A stretch of 64,000 bases of DNA from Cladorhizidae sp. MBARI D1340-BT2 (lineage: Eukaryota > Porifera > Demospongiae > Poecilosclerida > Cladorhizidae): assembly GCA_028752905.1 (NCBI GenBank), contig JAQNBH010000009.1, forward strand, positions 46,175,165-46,239,164, in the 5' to 3' direction. Positions 22,985 through 33,995 of the stretch are shown one piece after another (positions within the stretch are counted from its first letter, which is position 1; every line of letters starts with the position of its first letter). Below the pieces are notes generated by a model. The model did no database searches, was not told where the DNA came from, and worked only from the letters and a program-made list of their open reading frames with translations. The position numbers were made by a program, and so were the translations under genes.

Positions 22985-23400
22985 GGATTGCTGGAGCTGT
23001 GGCTGCTATGGCTGAGGAGAAAAAAGTGGCTAAGTATACCAGCCTAGATCCTTGCCACTTTTTTGTGCCTGTGGACATCGAGTCATTGGGGGTCATCAGG
23101 AACAGGTCGATGGCTTTCCTGAAGGAGCTCAGCCTTAGGATAAGGCAAAGAACTGGGGAGGTGAATACCCGTGCTCACCTCCTTCAGTGTCTCTCAGTGG
23201 CAGTCCAGCATGGGAATTGATGCCTTGTCTGTTTTGGGGTCGGTCGGGAGTTGAACTTGTTATTATTTTTATTGTTAATTAGTTATTATTTTGGTATTTT
23301 TGTAATTGATTATTATATAACTAGCATGTGTTAATTAGGTGTTAATGAACTTGGTATGTTATGTTTGCTCTTTAAAAATAATAAATTTTTTTGTTGCCAT
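22985..23400 (+). mobile_element. LINE 3' fragment (reverse-transcriptase C-terminus)
   Basis: An open stretch 22999-23220 encodes a C-terminal segment typical of non-LTR reverse transcriptases of marine invertebrates (FFVPVDIESLGV, FLKELSLRI, LLQCLSVAVQHGN), followed by an AT-rich tail with AATAAA-like motifs. It is 5'-truncated and lies in the spacer between Ig copies 10 and 11. Confidence 0.6.
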
Positions 23401-24428
23401 TTGTTAAAAATTTAAAGTTTAAAAATTTTCATCATTATTAAATCCATCTATTAGCAGAGATAATCGCACACCATTGCAGGACTGTTTTCAAACTGGTGTG
23501 GAATCCAATAGCTTCTACATACACAACAGACTTACTACCTATTAGGGCTATACAAATTTTTCAAAGTTGTCGACAACAATGGCATTGCTCTCTATAAATT
23601 TAGCCATTTTAAGAACTGCAGGACTAAAGACAGCCTCTCTAGCCGCGAGCTCTGTTGTTGTTGAGGCAGCCATTGTTGCATTATTTGTATGCCACTGTTG
23701 GCAGTACTTAGGAGGGTATATCCCAGATGAAATTGCCGAGGATTGCAAGTGTCATTTTTGGGATGAGTATGAGTCCAATGTCATGTAAGGTTACATAGTG
23801 GATGTATGTCCAAGTGTAGAGGCACACCTTTTTTTTTGCAAACTTGGACCTTCCTAGCCAAACAAACACACTCAGCCAATCTTTCTTTTATAGATAGACA
23901 TATTATATTCGGTTGATTTGTTGACTATTTATCTGTTTATGTATTTTTAACTGTTTATCTATTTATCCATCCATCATTTATATATTTTTACCCGACACAT
24001 TTCTACATGGAGTACACTTCTGTATAGCGTACTTCAACAAAATGAAAAATCAACTGCCTTTGAATGGTCTCATCAAGAACTTAACTGTTGTTTCTGGAAG
24101 CCTTACTTCAAAGGAAAGTTCTGCAGGTATGTATGCTTACCTGGAATCACCATTCCCTTTTTAGAAAGGATCCCTCCTGAATAGATTTCTCTGCTCTAAG
24201 TTTTGTTGTGATATTGATTGACAATGTGCTACATAGCTTTTGTAAGATTACCTAAATGAAGATGATTCTAACACCAACAGCAGCTTATTATATTTATATT
24301 CCATGGATATGAAGAATTTGAAAAGTTAATTTTTGAAAAAATTTATAGCTACAAATATTAAGGTTATGCAATCGGTTTTAAAACTATGTTTGACAGAATA
24401 TCCAAAACCATAATAATGTGAGTCTCAC

Positions 24429-24743
24429 CATAAACAGAGAGTTCTGTAGTGGAGTTGACAGAAGACAGTCCATTGCTGACAGTGCAGGTGTAAGTTCCAG
24501 AGTCAGACATTTCCAGGCTACATAGTTGAAGGAAGGACTGCTTGAACTGCTTTCCACCTTGTGTGAAGTCTTCCTCGTAGATGGACAATGAAGATTGTGA
24601 AGAGTTGGAAATGTCCTGGCCATCTATGCTCCAAGTGATGTTCACACCAGGCTGGCCAAAGCCCACGCACACAAGCAGAGTAGTCTCTCCCACTCCCACA
24701 GAAGTATCATTGGAAATAACTGTTAACTCTAACAGCGGAGCAG
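24429..24743 (-). CDS. Ig-domain exon, copy 11 (divergent, outermost)
   Basis: The exon is 315 bp, one codon shorter than the rest, with many replacements (for example IDGQD, QSSLSIY, GKQFKQ, EMSDSG), but it keeps both core cysteines and Trp. The donor is TATG|GTGAGA. Upstream, the frame is open from an ATG at about 24794 through a hydrophobic run (CLFFLSILAAP) that looks like a signal peptide. In the other copies the equivalent bases are a pyrimidine tract, so either reading is possible here. As the 5'-most copy in transcription order it is the best candidate for the first Ig exon of the locus. Confidence 0.75.
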
Positions 24744-25639
24744 CTAATATGGAGAGAAAAAAGAGGCAGTATGTGTGAGACCACATCAATATAAGGTCCA
24801 CATTTATAAGGAAAATGTACTCATTTTCGTTCCTCACAAATTAGCAATTTGTTATTAATGCTTTCCACGATGTTCAATGATAAGTAGATAGAATAGAAAC
24901 AAGGGCAAAGCCAGCATTTAAACCTTACACAGTTCAATGATGAACAACAGAGCTAGCACAGATATCTTTCATTAGATTTGTCCACAGCTCAAACCATTTT
25001 TGATGTTTACAGGATTACTGTCTTGCATATTACACCAGAAGCAGCAAGCTAATATTAAACAGCACCAATCATGACTTTATTATTTGATGGTACCACCCCA
25101 AGAATGTGTTGAGCTAGGTTATAGCAATGGCTTTCTCCTGAAATTAGCCCTCCAATTATGTGAAAATGGCCAACCCTGACCTCTCCACTGCCAGCAATCC
25201 ACAAAAGGTTAGTGTTAAATGTTGTCTTGGTATACATTATATAGTGTGACTTTTAACCCACCACCAAAGGTCACTTTGAGCTATTGTCTCCACTGGTTTC
25301 TGCATCTATTTAGTAGTACAGAAGAATCGTGTACTAGATGTGCTACATTTTTATAACCTCTCTCTGTCACTGTCACCACTTCATTCCTTGTCAGAGTCTT
25401 CATCTATTGGTGTGTTTTAAATAGAGTGTGACACAAGAAAAAGAAACACGAGTTACCCGAGAGCTAATCTATTGAAGTTCAAAGTGCACATTATGTAGTT
25501 ATCAATAATGTAGTTATCAACTAGAGAAGAGCTATTCTTCTTATCGAGATCATTGATGGGATTAGTTTGTGAGGAGGAAGTGAAAGCCATAAAGGGCTTT
25601 GCCTATCCGAATTACAAGCAGCTCAGCGAATAACATCTA
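24744..25639. other. Unassigned interval
   Basis: Upstream of Ig copy 11 in its sense, so it may hold the promoter or first exon of the Ig locus. A short minus-strand open stretch (25055-25237, reading GHFHIIGGLISGESHCYN) has no recognised family and weak splice signals. Nothing else supported. Confidence 0.3.
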
Positions 25640-26503
25640 CCTGCAGGGCTTGATCTACACGTGCCAGTCTAGAGTACCATCAGGGGCTTGATCTATACAT
25701 GTGTCCAGTCTAGAGTACCATCAGATACTTGCAGGCTTGATCTACATGTGGGTCCAGTCTAGAGTACCATCAGATACTTGCAGGCTTGATCTACATGTGG
25801 GTCCAGTCTAGAGTACCATCAGATACTTGCACGCTTGATCTACATGTGGGTCCAGTCTAGAGTACCATCAGATACTTGCACGCTTGATCTACATGTGGGT
25901 CCAGTCTAGAGTACCATCAGATACTTGCAGGCTTGATCTACATGTGGGTCCAGTCTAGAGTACCATCAGATACTTGCACGCTTGATCTACATGTGGGTCC
26001 AGTCTAGAGTACGATCAGATACTTGCACGCTTGATCTACACGTGTGTCCAGCCTAGAGTACCATCAGATACTTGCTCTACACGTGGGTCCAGTCTAGAGT
26101 ACCATCAGATACTTGCACGCTTGATCTACATGTGGGTCAGTCTAGTACCATCAGATACTTGCAGGCTTGATCTACATGTGGGTCCCATCTAGAGTACCAT
26201 CAGATACTTGCACGCTTGATCTACACGTGTGTCCAGTCTAGAGTACCATCAGATACTTGCACGCTTGATCTACATGTGGGTCCAGTCTAGAGTACCATCA
26301 GATACTTGCAGGCTTGATCTACACGTGTGTCAAGTCTAGAATACCATCAGATACTTGCACGCTTGATCCACATGTGGGTCAAGTCTAGAGTACCATCAGA
26401 TACTTGCACGCTTGATCTACATGTGTGTCCCATCTAGAGTACCATCAGATACTTGCACGCTTGATCTACATGTGGGTCCAGTCTAGAGTACCATCAGATA
26501 CTT
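25640..26503. repeat. Minisatellite, 49-bp unit, about 17 copies
   Basis: Unit core is cttgatctacatgtgggtcc followed by agtctagagtaccatcagat and acttgcag. Copies differ at a few positions and some are shortened. Confidence 0.95.
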
Positions 26504-26871
26504 GTATCTCTCCATGCTTTGTGACTGCTGCATAACTGCAATGCATGTGAACAGCATTGCAAATGGTTTCTCTCTTAACCACAATAACCACAATGACTGG
26601 AGAACACCTTAAGAAACAATGTGCATGGAAATAAAAGGTGTGGACGTACGTACAAAGCCTCTGGTTAAGTACAAAGTTACCCCCCACACCCCTTCAATTA
26701 TTGCCTGTACTAAAATACCTCTAATAGCCATGTAGGTTATTCTCTAGTATCACTGGGTTGCAATGGTTACTGGACCATGGGGTCTGACATACTCCGATGA
26801 AATTCTGGTAGCCATATATGTACATCTTTGTCCTTGTGTAGCTAATAATCACTGACAATGGTCTAGCTGGG

Positions 26872-28385
26872 ATACACAAGAGTCTCATATTGAACTTTGC
26901 ACTGGGATACAAGAGTCTCATATTGAACTTTGCACTGGGATACAAGAGTCTCGTATTGAACTTTGCACTGGGATACAAGAGTCTCGTATTGAACTTTGCA
27001 CTGGGATACAAGAGTCTCATATTGAACTTTGCACTGGGATACAAGAGTCTCATATTGAACTTTGCACTGGGATACAAGAGTCTCATATTGAACTTTGCAC
27101 TGGGATACAAGAGTCTCATATTAACTTTGCACTGGGATACAAGAGTCTCATATTGCACTTTGCACTGGGATACAAGAGTCTCATTGAACTTTGCACTGGG
27201 ATACAAGAGTCTCATATTGAACTTTGCACTGGGATACAAGAGTCTCGTATTGAACTTTGCACTGGGATACAAGAGTCTCGTATTGAACTTTGCACTGGGA
27301 TACAAGAGTCGTATTGAACTTTGCACTGGGATACAAGAGTCTCGTATTGAACTTTGCACTGGGATACAAGAGTCTCGTATTGAACTTTGCACTGGGATAC
27401 AAGAGTCTCGTATTGAACTTTGCACTGGGATACAAGAGTCTCGTATTGAACTTTGTGGTCTCGTATTGAACTTTGCACTGGGATACAAGAGTCTCGTATT
27501 GAACTTTGCACTGGGATACAAGTCTTGTATTGAACTTTGCACTGGGATACAAGAGTCTCGTATTGAACTTTGCACTGGGATACAAGAGTCTCGTATTGAA
27601 CTTTGCACTGGGATACAAGAGTCTCGTATTGAACTTTGCACTGGGATACAAGAGTCTCGTATTGAACTTTGCACTGGGATACAAGAGTCTCGTATTGAAC
27701 TTTGCACTGGGATACAAGAGTCTCGTATTGAACTTTGCACTGGGATACAAGAGTCTCATTGAACTTTGCACCGGGATACAAGAGCCTCATATTGAACTTT
27801 GCACTGGGATACAAGAGTCTCATATTGAACTTTGCACTGGGATACAAGAGTCTCATATTGAACTTTGCACTGGGATACAAGAGTCTCATATTGAACTTTG
27901 CACTGGGATACAAGTCTCATATTGAACTTTGCACTGGGATACAAGTCTCGTATTGAACTTTGCACTGGGATACAAGTCTCGTATTGAACTTTGCACTGGG
28001 ATACAAGAGTCTCATATTGAACTTTACACTGGGATACAAGAGCCTCATATTGAACTTTGCACTGGGATACAAGAGTCTCATATTGAACTTTGCACTGGGA
28101 TACAAGTCTCGTATTGAACTTTGCACTGGGATACAAGAGTCTCATATTGAACTTTGCACTGGGATACAAGAGCCTCATATTGAACTTTGCACTGGGATAC
28201 AAGAGTCTCATATTGAACTTTGCACTGGGATACAAAGTCTCATATTGAACTTTGCACTGGGATACAAGTCTCATATTGAACTTTGCACTGGGATACAAGT
28301 CTCATATTGAACTTTGCACTGGGATACAATAGTCTCATATTGAACTTTGCACTGGGATACAAGAGTCTCGTATTGAACTTTGCCT
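26872..28385. repeat. Minisatellite, 33-bp unit, about 46 copies
   Basis: Unit is ttgaactttgcactgggata plus caagagtctcata, with 30-31-bp variants. Because 33 is a multiple of three, long open frames occur on both strands; they are artefacts of the period. Confidence 0.95.
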
Positions 28386-28706
28386 TCAATTGAAACACAC
28401 TTCTTTTGCTAAAGGAGGATTTTCTGAGTGCTCAATGCACTTTCTTCCTTATCATGGAAGAGAGCACATCATGCAGAAAAGCAGGAGTATATTGGGACCA
28501 AGGTTCATTGACAGCTTATGAATACTGCACAAGATCTACGAAGATGAGTTAACCTATGCCTTGCTCAAGTCTGAAATTAACCTTTGCCTTTCTCCAGTAA
28601 GTTAACCCTTTGCCTTGCTTCAGTAAGTTAACTCTTTGCCTTGCTCCATGACGAAGTTAAGGGGGTCAAACCACAAAAAGTTGAGAACATATTTGCAATT
28701 GCTATA
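28386..28706. other. Short unassigned interval with degenerate repeats
   Basis: Several imperfect copies of a ttaacctttgccttgctcca-like motif that also occurs at 33190-33240. No gene seen. Confidence 0.4.
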
Positions 28707-29376
28707 CAGGGTTGTATACAGAAATTTTGCCAAGGGGGGGCGAACTTGAGATATGGAAAAATAAGTGGGGGCGGTGAGCCTGGATGGTGCGGAAAGGGGA
28801 CGTGCACCCTGGGCTTCCGCGTGGAGTACGAAAGTGTTTTACCCACAGGTATTTTTGCAGTACTAACTGTATATATAGCTGCTACTTATGATGGCATGCA
28901 CTTTTTCTAAAATCTTTAGTACAACATTCCATCTTAAATATTTGCTGAAGTTGCATGCTACGGCAATCAGCATATATAGATTAGATATAGTCACTTGTCA
29001 CTCGTATAATGGAGGTGGGCTTTTGTGAAATCGAATTATGTTGCATTCCATGCATTTTCTTACAAAATCATGGACAACAGGTTTCATACACAATTTTTCT
29101 CTAGTTCTCTAGGGGGTGGGTGGGTGGAAATGGTTGGTCACTTGGTGCCCTAATTTTTGTTAATATTTTCTTAACATGTTCATAAGTCGTAAAAGGGGGG
29201 TCTGGGGGGAAGATCCCCCCATATATTTTTTTTCTTTTACAATGTCTGAGGATAGCTATTTTGACTGACTACCAATGGCATTATGCTATACCGAACTATG
29301 GCTAGACTGTATATATTTCTCATGATATTGTAGCTGCTTGGAAAAAGGAGAGCATGTGTCATGACACGATGACATC

Positions 29377-29740
29377 ACACACCACCACGTGCTCTCCTTT
29401 GTAGGTTTGTCACTTCTTTTGTTTCTCCTTCTTTCCCACTCCCTCTCTCTCAGTATTTTTAACTCAGTCCATTATGTCATGGTCTTCAAGTCTAATCTTA
29501 GACATGATGTCATCACATGCCACCACGTGTTCTCCTTTGTAGGTTTGTCACTTCTTCAGTTCCCTCCTTCTTTCCCACTCTCTCTCAGTATTTTTAACTC
29601 AGTCCATTATGTCATGGTCTTAAAGTCATCACACACCACCACGTGTTCTCCTTTGTAGGTTTGTCACTTCTTCAGTTCCCTCCTTCTTTCCCACTCTCTC
29701 TCAGTATTTTTAACTCAGTCCATTATGTCATGGTCTTAAA
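29377..29740 (+). repeat. Triplicated promoter-region repeat with CACGTG boxes
   Basis: Three tandem copies (starting near 29377, 29513, 29631) of a unit of about 115-135 bp. Each contains caccacgtg, ctcctttgtaggtttgtcac, a pyrimidine-rich stretch and aactcagtccattatgtcat. They lie directly upstream of the TATA box of the hAT transposase, so they may act as its enhancer or promoter. Confidence 0.85.
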
Positions 29741-29745
29741 GTCTC

Positions 29746-29753
29746 TATAAAAG
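29746..29753 (+). promoter_or_regulatory. TATA box of the hAT transposase
   Basis: TATAAAAG lies 33 bp before the transposase ATG. A start site 25-30 bp downstream would leave a very short leader. Confidence 0.65.
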
Positions 29754-29786
29754 AAACCTTACTAGCTGATTTCTCTTCATATTAAT

Positions 29787-31973
29787 ATGGATATTCGCTC
29801 ATACTTTGCAAGTACTTCTCAAGCCTCTTCTCATGCTAATAGCAGCGATAGCGAAGATAGCAGAACAGATAGCTCTGAGCATGTCGAGGCATCTAGTCCT
29901 AGCCTTAGTCCTCCACCTTCAAAGAAAAGCAAGCAAAACAAACACCGCTCTTCTGTATCCACGAAGAGAAAATACTCTAAGAGCTGGGAGAAAGATTTCA
30001 GTTGGCTCTATCATGACGAGGATAGCGATGGTGCCTTTTGCAAGGTTTGCAAGCAATCTGGTCTGCAGCGTACTGGAGGAGTGTGGGTCACACAACCTTG
30101 CAGAAATTGGAAGAAAGCTGTTGAAAAAATGAAAGCTCATGCGAGAAGTGACTTCCATATCCATGCAACTCAAGCTCTTTTTGTAGCTAAAGGAGCAGCC
30201 AAAGGTGGAACAGTTGTACAGCAACTCCAGAATGTTTTAGCTCGCAAAAGAGCTCAGAACAGAGCTGCAGTGAAGTGCCTGATCCTACTCACTCATTTTC
30301 TTACGAAAGAACAAGTTGCACATTCGACAAAATTTGAGAAGCTGGTTGACGTGGTGGTTCGATGTGGCAGCCAACATTTGAAGCAATTCTTAGAAACTGC
30401 ACCAAGAAATGCTGTGTACACATCAAGAGTGGCTGTGGTTGAATTCATCGAATCATTGGGGACATGGGTGGAGGAGTCGATTCTGAAGCGACTTCAAAAG
30501 GCACCTATGTACAGCCTCATGGCAGATGAGTGCACAGATGTCACCAACGTAGAAGAATTGTCTGTGTTTTGCCGCTGGGAGGAAGATGGTGTACCAGTAG
30601 AGTGCTTTCTGGAGCTTATTCCATTGAAGAAGGCTGATGCAGAGACCATCTATTCTAATCTCATCGATTGTTTAAAGATGAAAGGTCTACAAGTCGGAAG
30701 AATAGTTGGATTGGGATTTGATGGAGCTGCAACTTTTTCTGGACGAAAGACCGGGGTTCAGGCACGTATCAAGAAACATACTCCTCACGCTCTGTTTATA
30801 CACTGCCACTGTCACTTACTGCAGTTGGCTTGTGTGCAAGCTGCCAATAAAACTCCTGGAATTGCTCATGTTTACAGAACATTGACTACTCTTTGGAAGC
30901 ATTTTCGCAATTCCCCCAAGCGAGCAGAGTGTCTGAAGGAGGTACAGCACGTTCTTGAACTTCCAGAAATGAAAGTGATCAAGCCATCTGACACACGCTG
31001 GCTGGCACATGAAAGGTGTGTCAAAGCTGTCAAAGCAAGTTATTCTGCAATTGTAATCACCATTGGGAACATCTACGAGACGTCCCACGAGCCAGAAGCT
31101 CTTGGAATCCATGGTGCCCTCTGCAAATTGTCTACGATTGCAGCTATATATTTGCTTGATTTCACTCTACCACAAGTAGCCAAGCTCAGCAAAGCACTTC
31201 AGGCAGAGCAGCTTGACCTCTCGTTGATATCATTCCTTGTTGATGCTACTGTTAAATCCTTGGATGATGCAGTTTTGCCTGGAGCGAACTGGGTGTTGGA
31301 GCTTCTTGAAAACGTTGAAGACTTGAAGTCATCTACAAAGGTGTCTATTGACGCTGATAAAATACTTTCGTTCCAGAATGTTGTTGGTAAGCCTTTTGTT
31401 GCTGATTTAAAGGCCAACATAACAAGCCGATTTTCTTCATCCAACGCTGTTGTATCAGCATTGTCTATATTCGATCCACGGAAAGTTCCAAAACCAGATT
31501 CAGTATCTTTTCCCACTTATGGAGACACGTCTGTTGAGAAACTGATTGCTCACTACGGAGAAGATAGAGATGCAGAAACATTGGATGGAGAAGAAACAGT
31601 GAAGACAGCCATGATTTCCACTGAAATACTTACAGAGTGGAAAACATTCCGCCAGCTGTTAGTCAAGCAACCACGGGATACTACTGCATCACAGCTGAAA
31701 GAACTTGTTTCAAACGACATGCTCAAGGCCATGTTTCCCAATTAGCACAAGATTGCCTCCATCTGCTTATCGATTCCAGTTTCTACTGCTTCTGTGGAGA
31801 GAAGCTTCTCACAGGTGAAGATGATCAAGACTCGTTTGCGTAATTCTCTAAGTGACTGCAGCCTTTCTCACCTTATGAGGATTGCTATAGAGGCACCAGA
31901 AGTACTCTCTGAGAGCGACCTTGAAGAGATTGTGGACGTATGGCAGAGAAAACCAAGAAGAACCTCAGTTTGA
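29787..31973 (+). pseudogene. hAT transposase with one in-frame TAG
   Basis: ATG 29787 opens a 652-codon frame ending at TAG 31743-31745. The same frame continues without shift to TGA 31971-31973, for 728 codons in all. Order: Ser-rich and basic N-terminus (PPPSKKSKQNKH); a finger region near residues 65-130 (SWEKDFSWLYH, GAFCKVCK, ARSDFHIH) of the kind in ZNF862/C17orf113-like proteins; the hAT catalytic core with MADECTDVTN and LGFDGAATFSG; a helical insertion with HCHCHLLQLAC; and, after the stop, the dimerisation motif TASVERSFSQVKMIKTRLRN. The stop removes the conserved C-terminus, so the copy is probably dead unless read through. Confidence 0.85.
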
Positions 31974-32150
31974 CATTCCTATCATTTGAACCTGATATCA
32001 TAAGCTTATTACACCTTTCTTGTATTACACCTTTCTTGACATTATTAAAAAAAAAATCTCTAATTTCAAGGGGGGGGGGGGGCGAGAATGATACAAGGGG
32101 GGGCGAATGCCCCCCCCCTGCCCCCCCCTAAATACACCCCTGGCTATACC

Positions 32151-32370
32151 TTTTTTGTCTTCTTCTGTGCAGGTAATGTTTGTAACATATTGTTGCTTAT
32201 TTTGTGTGCTTTCCAAATATGCTGAATATCTTTATAGGTCTTAAAGAAGTTATAGCCAGCAACATCAAGACCAGTACCACCTCTGTGAATCGTCATAGCT
32301 CCCCAGTGTGGGAGGATCAAAGGCTCAAATTTGTTCTGTGGCTTCCTGAAACATTTAGCATGACCTGCCA
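32151..32370 (-). other. Candidate exon, unrecognised
   Basis: The minus strand is open for 73 codons between TGTGGCAG|G and AAAAAG|GTATAG. It includes PLILPHWGAMTIHRGG and GYNFFKTYKDIQHIW. No family is recognised. The plus strand also offers splice-like signals here, so strand and reality are uncertain. The hAT insertion target lies 2-8 bp from the proposed donor. Confidence 0.25.
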
Positions 32371-33213
32371 CAAGCCCAGTTAATTAAATCTTGGCAAAGG
32401 CATGTGCAAAACCAATTAAGACCCAAAGGTCACCTCTTTTAAAGACTCTTTTAAAGACCATAACTTGGCAATGCTGGCAGTAAACAAGCAACTGACACGC
32501 CCATATCCCAGAGCAGTAAAAGAATTCTCAAACAACACATCAAACGACACAAAAAGCAATAAAATTGATTGTCTGGCAAAGTTATGACTGCATCCAAAGC
32601 AGAAAACCAGGATGCCCATGCATCGTGGAAATAAGCTGGCAAAGTTGGGATAAGAAAATGTTTGACGTTCTATGACATTAGAAACTCGAGAACACATCAT
32701 TCACCAAGAAAGCTTCCAACTGGAAAAGCAAGTGGCAGTCAGTAGAGCAACATACTCATCAGGGTTTCATCCTTTTGGAACCTTTTTGCCCCCCCCCCCT
32801 CCCCCTGGAAATTGTATTATTAAAATTCATTAGAAACTTTGTCACATCTTTAATGATCATGCCCCCCCTTAATATCCAGATTCCTCCAGTTGCCTCCCCC
32901 CCTCTAAATGAAACCCTGCTCATCGTTCACCAAGAAAGCTTCCAACTGGAAAAGAAAGTGGCCGGTCAGTAGAGCAACATACTCAGGACCACTGCACAGG
33001 TCATGAATTATGAGCTTCCTGGTATATGTGGTAGCCATTATAAGATGGCATAAAGCCCATCTCTTTGGTCATATAACTCTGAAATGGAGCATCCAATGTC
33101 TTAATACTTGGGAAATGGCTAGTAGATAGTTTGAGTCCCCTCCCCCCCCCCCCAAATAAAAAAACACTCAAATTTTGGCGGTAGAGTCCCCCTTAACCCC
33201 TTCCTTGCTCCAG
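32371..33213. other. Unassigned interval with a MITE and poly-C tracts
   Basis: Apart from the 159-bp MITE at 32760-32918 and its flanking 60-bp duplication (caccaagaaagcttccaact), nothing is recognised. A poly-C tract lies near 33140. Confidence 0.4.
32760..32918. mobile_element. hAT MITE (159 bp)
   Basis: Ends CAGGGTTTCATCC and inverted CAGGGTTTCATTT with ctcat duplicated at 32755-32759 and 32919-32923. Poly-C runs lie inside the ends. The element sits in a short tandem duplication of its flank. Confidence 0.85.
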
Positions 33214-33859
33214 TATGATGAAGTTAACCTTGCCTTGCTCAAGAGAGGATCAGCCAAATATGCCGAGAGAGGTGATGGAGACAGGGAGTTGGGTGACAAG
33301 AAGGAGGAGTCTATTTAAATTCAGGACAATATGGGATGACAACATCCTCACAACATTTCAGCTGATGATGTTGTGGTCACTATCAGTGGCTTTTACAACA
33401 GCAGGTCACCAGGAAGGGCCATTTTCAAGATTCCTAAAAGGATAGCACTTGGTTAGCAAAACACTTGCAGTGGTCCACTTCTAGGAAAGACCTTTTTCTT
33501 GGAGAAAGAACACTCAAAGTACTTCCCCAGTTCTTTATAGGAAACTTTACAGCCTGTAACCATCGAGTCTGCTCGTGCTAGGAAGTGGGCTGGAGCATCA
33601 GATCTCCCTCCAGCTAAAAAGGGAGCTGTGACTATACAGAGTAGAAATGGATTGCAGACAATGACAAGAAGTGCAATACTTCTTGGTAAGTTTGAAAAAG
33701 CTAACCCTGAATGTGTATCTTCCCTAAAGCGTTCCGCCTGTATTCTATTTAAAGATAAGCTTTATGGCTGTAAAAACTAATCTCCGCTGCTCTCCTTTCA
33801 AAGACCATGCCTCAGCTGCCATGCACCAGCAAGCCATGCTTCTGCTTACAAAGGAATAG
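33214..33859 (+). CDS. Candidate 3' end of an unrecognised gene (four possible exons)
   Basis: Proposed exons are 33214-33292, 33362-33451, 33541-33685 and 33804-33859. The first two join in phase 1 across a 69-bp intron (TTGG|GTGACA, TTTCAG|CT) to read ALLKRGSAKYAERGD and then DDVVVTISGFYNSRSPGR. The last two join in phase 1 across strong sites (CTTG|GTAAGT, CCTTTCAAAG|AC) and read ARKWAGASDLPP, TMTRSAILL, HQQAMLLLTKE, then stop. The middle join does not agree in phase, so an exon border is wrong or missing. No homologue is recognised. Confidence 0.35.
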
Positions 33860-33995
33860 TGCAATACAGTTGGTGAATATCACCAGCACCAATTGCAAGA
33901 CCTCTTTTGACTCTTGATATTGAGGCAGCATGGCTGAAAAGGAAGTTAGAGTTACATGTACATGCAGCTATTTCCTATCAAATGATAACCTTGCT

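Larger units (their letters stand above)
765..24743 (-). other. Tandem array of 11 immunoglobulin-domain exons
   Basis: Eleven copies of one Ig-domain exon lie head to tail on the minus strand (low ends 765, 8397, 13350, 15342, 16335, 17421, 18526, 19519, 21308, 22438, 24429). Each begins after a pyrimidine tract ending TTAG and ends before GTAAGG (GTGAGA in copy 11). Introns on both sides are phase 1, so any copy can be skipped or joined without a frame change. Indels between copies fall in the pyrimidine tract and flanks, and none falls in exons 1-10, which supports these borders. No signal peptide, membrane exon or terminator is assigned with confidence. The array could be one multi-Ig receptor, a set of alternative exons, or several small genes. 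Confidence 0.75.
28707..32142 (+). mobile_element. hAT-type DNA transposon, nearly intact (3436 bp)
   Basis: Ends CAGGGTTGTATACAG (left) and, inverted, CAGGGGTGTATTTAG (right), flanked by gctata at 28701-28706 and 32143-32148. Poly-G and poly-C runs lie just inside both ends. It carries promoter repeats, a TATA box and a hAT transposase with a single in-frame stop. Confidence 0.9.

Noticed and set aside
26721..28310. Long open frames of up to 339 codons on both strands
   Set aside because: They come from a 33-bp tandem repeat whose period is a multiple of three; overlapping frames are equally open and no start or splice context supports them.
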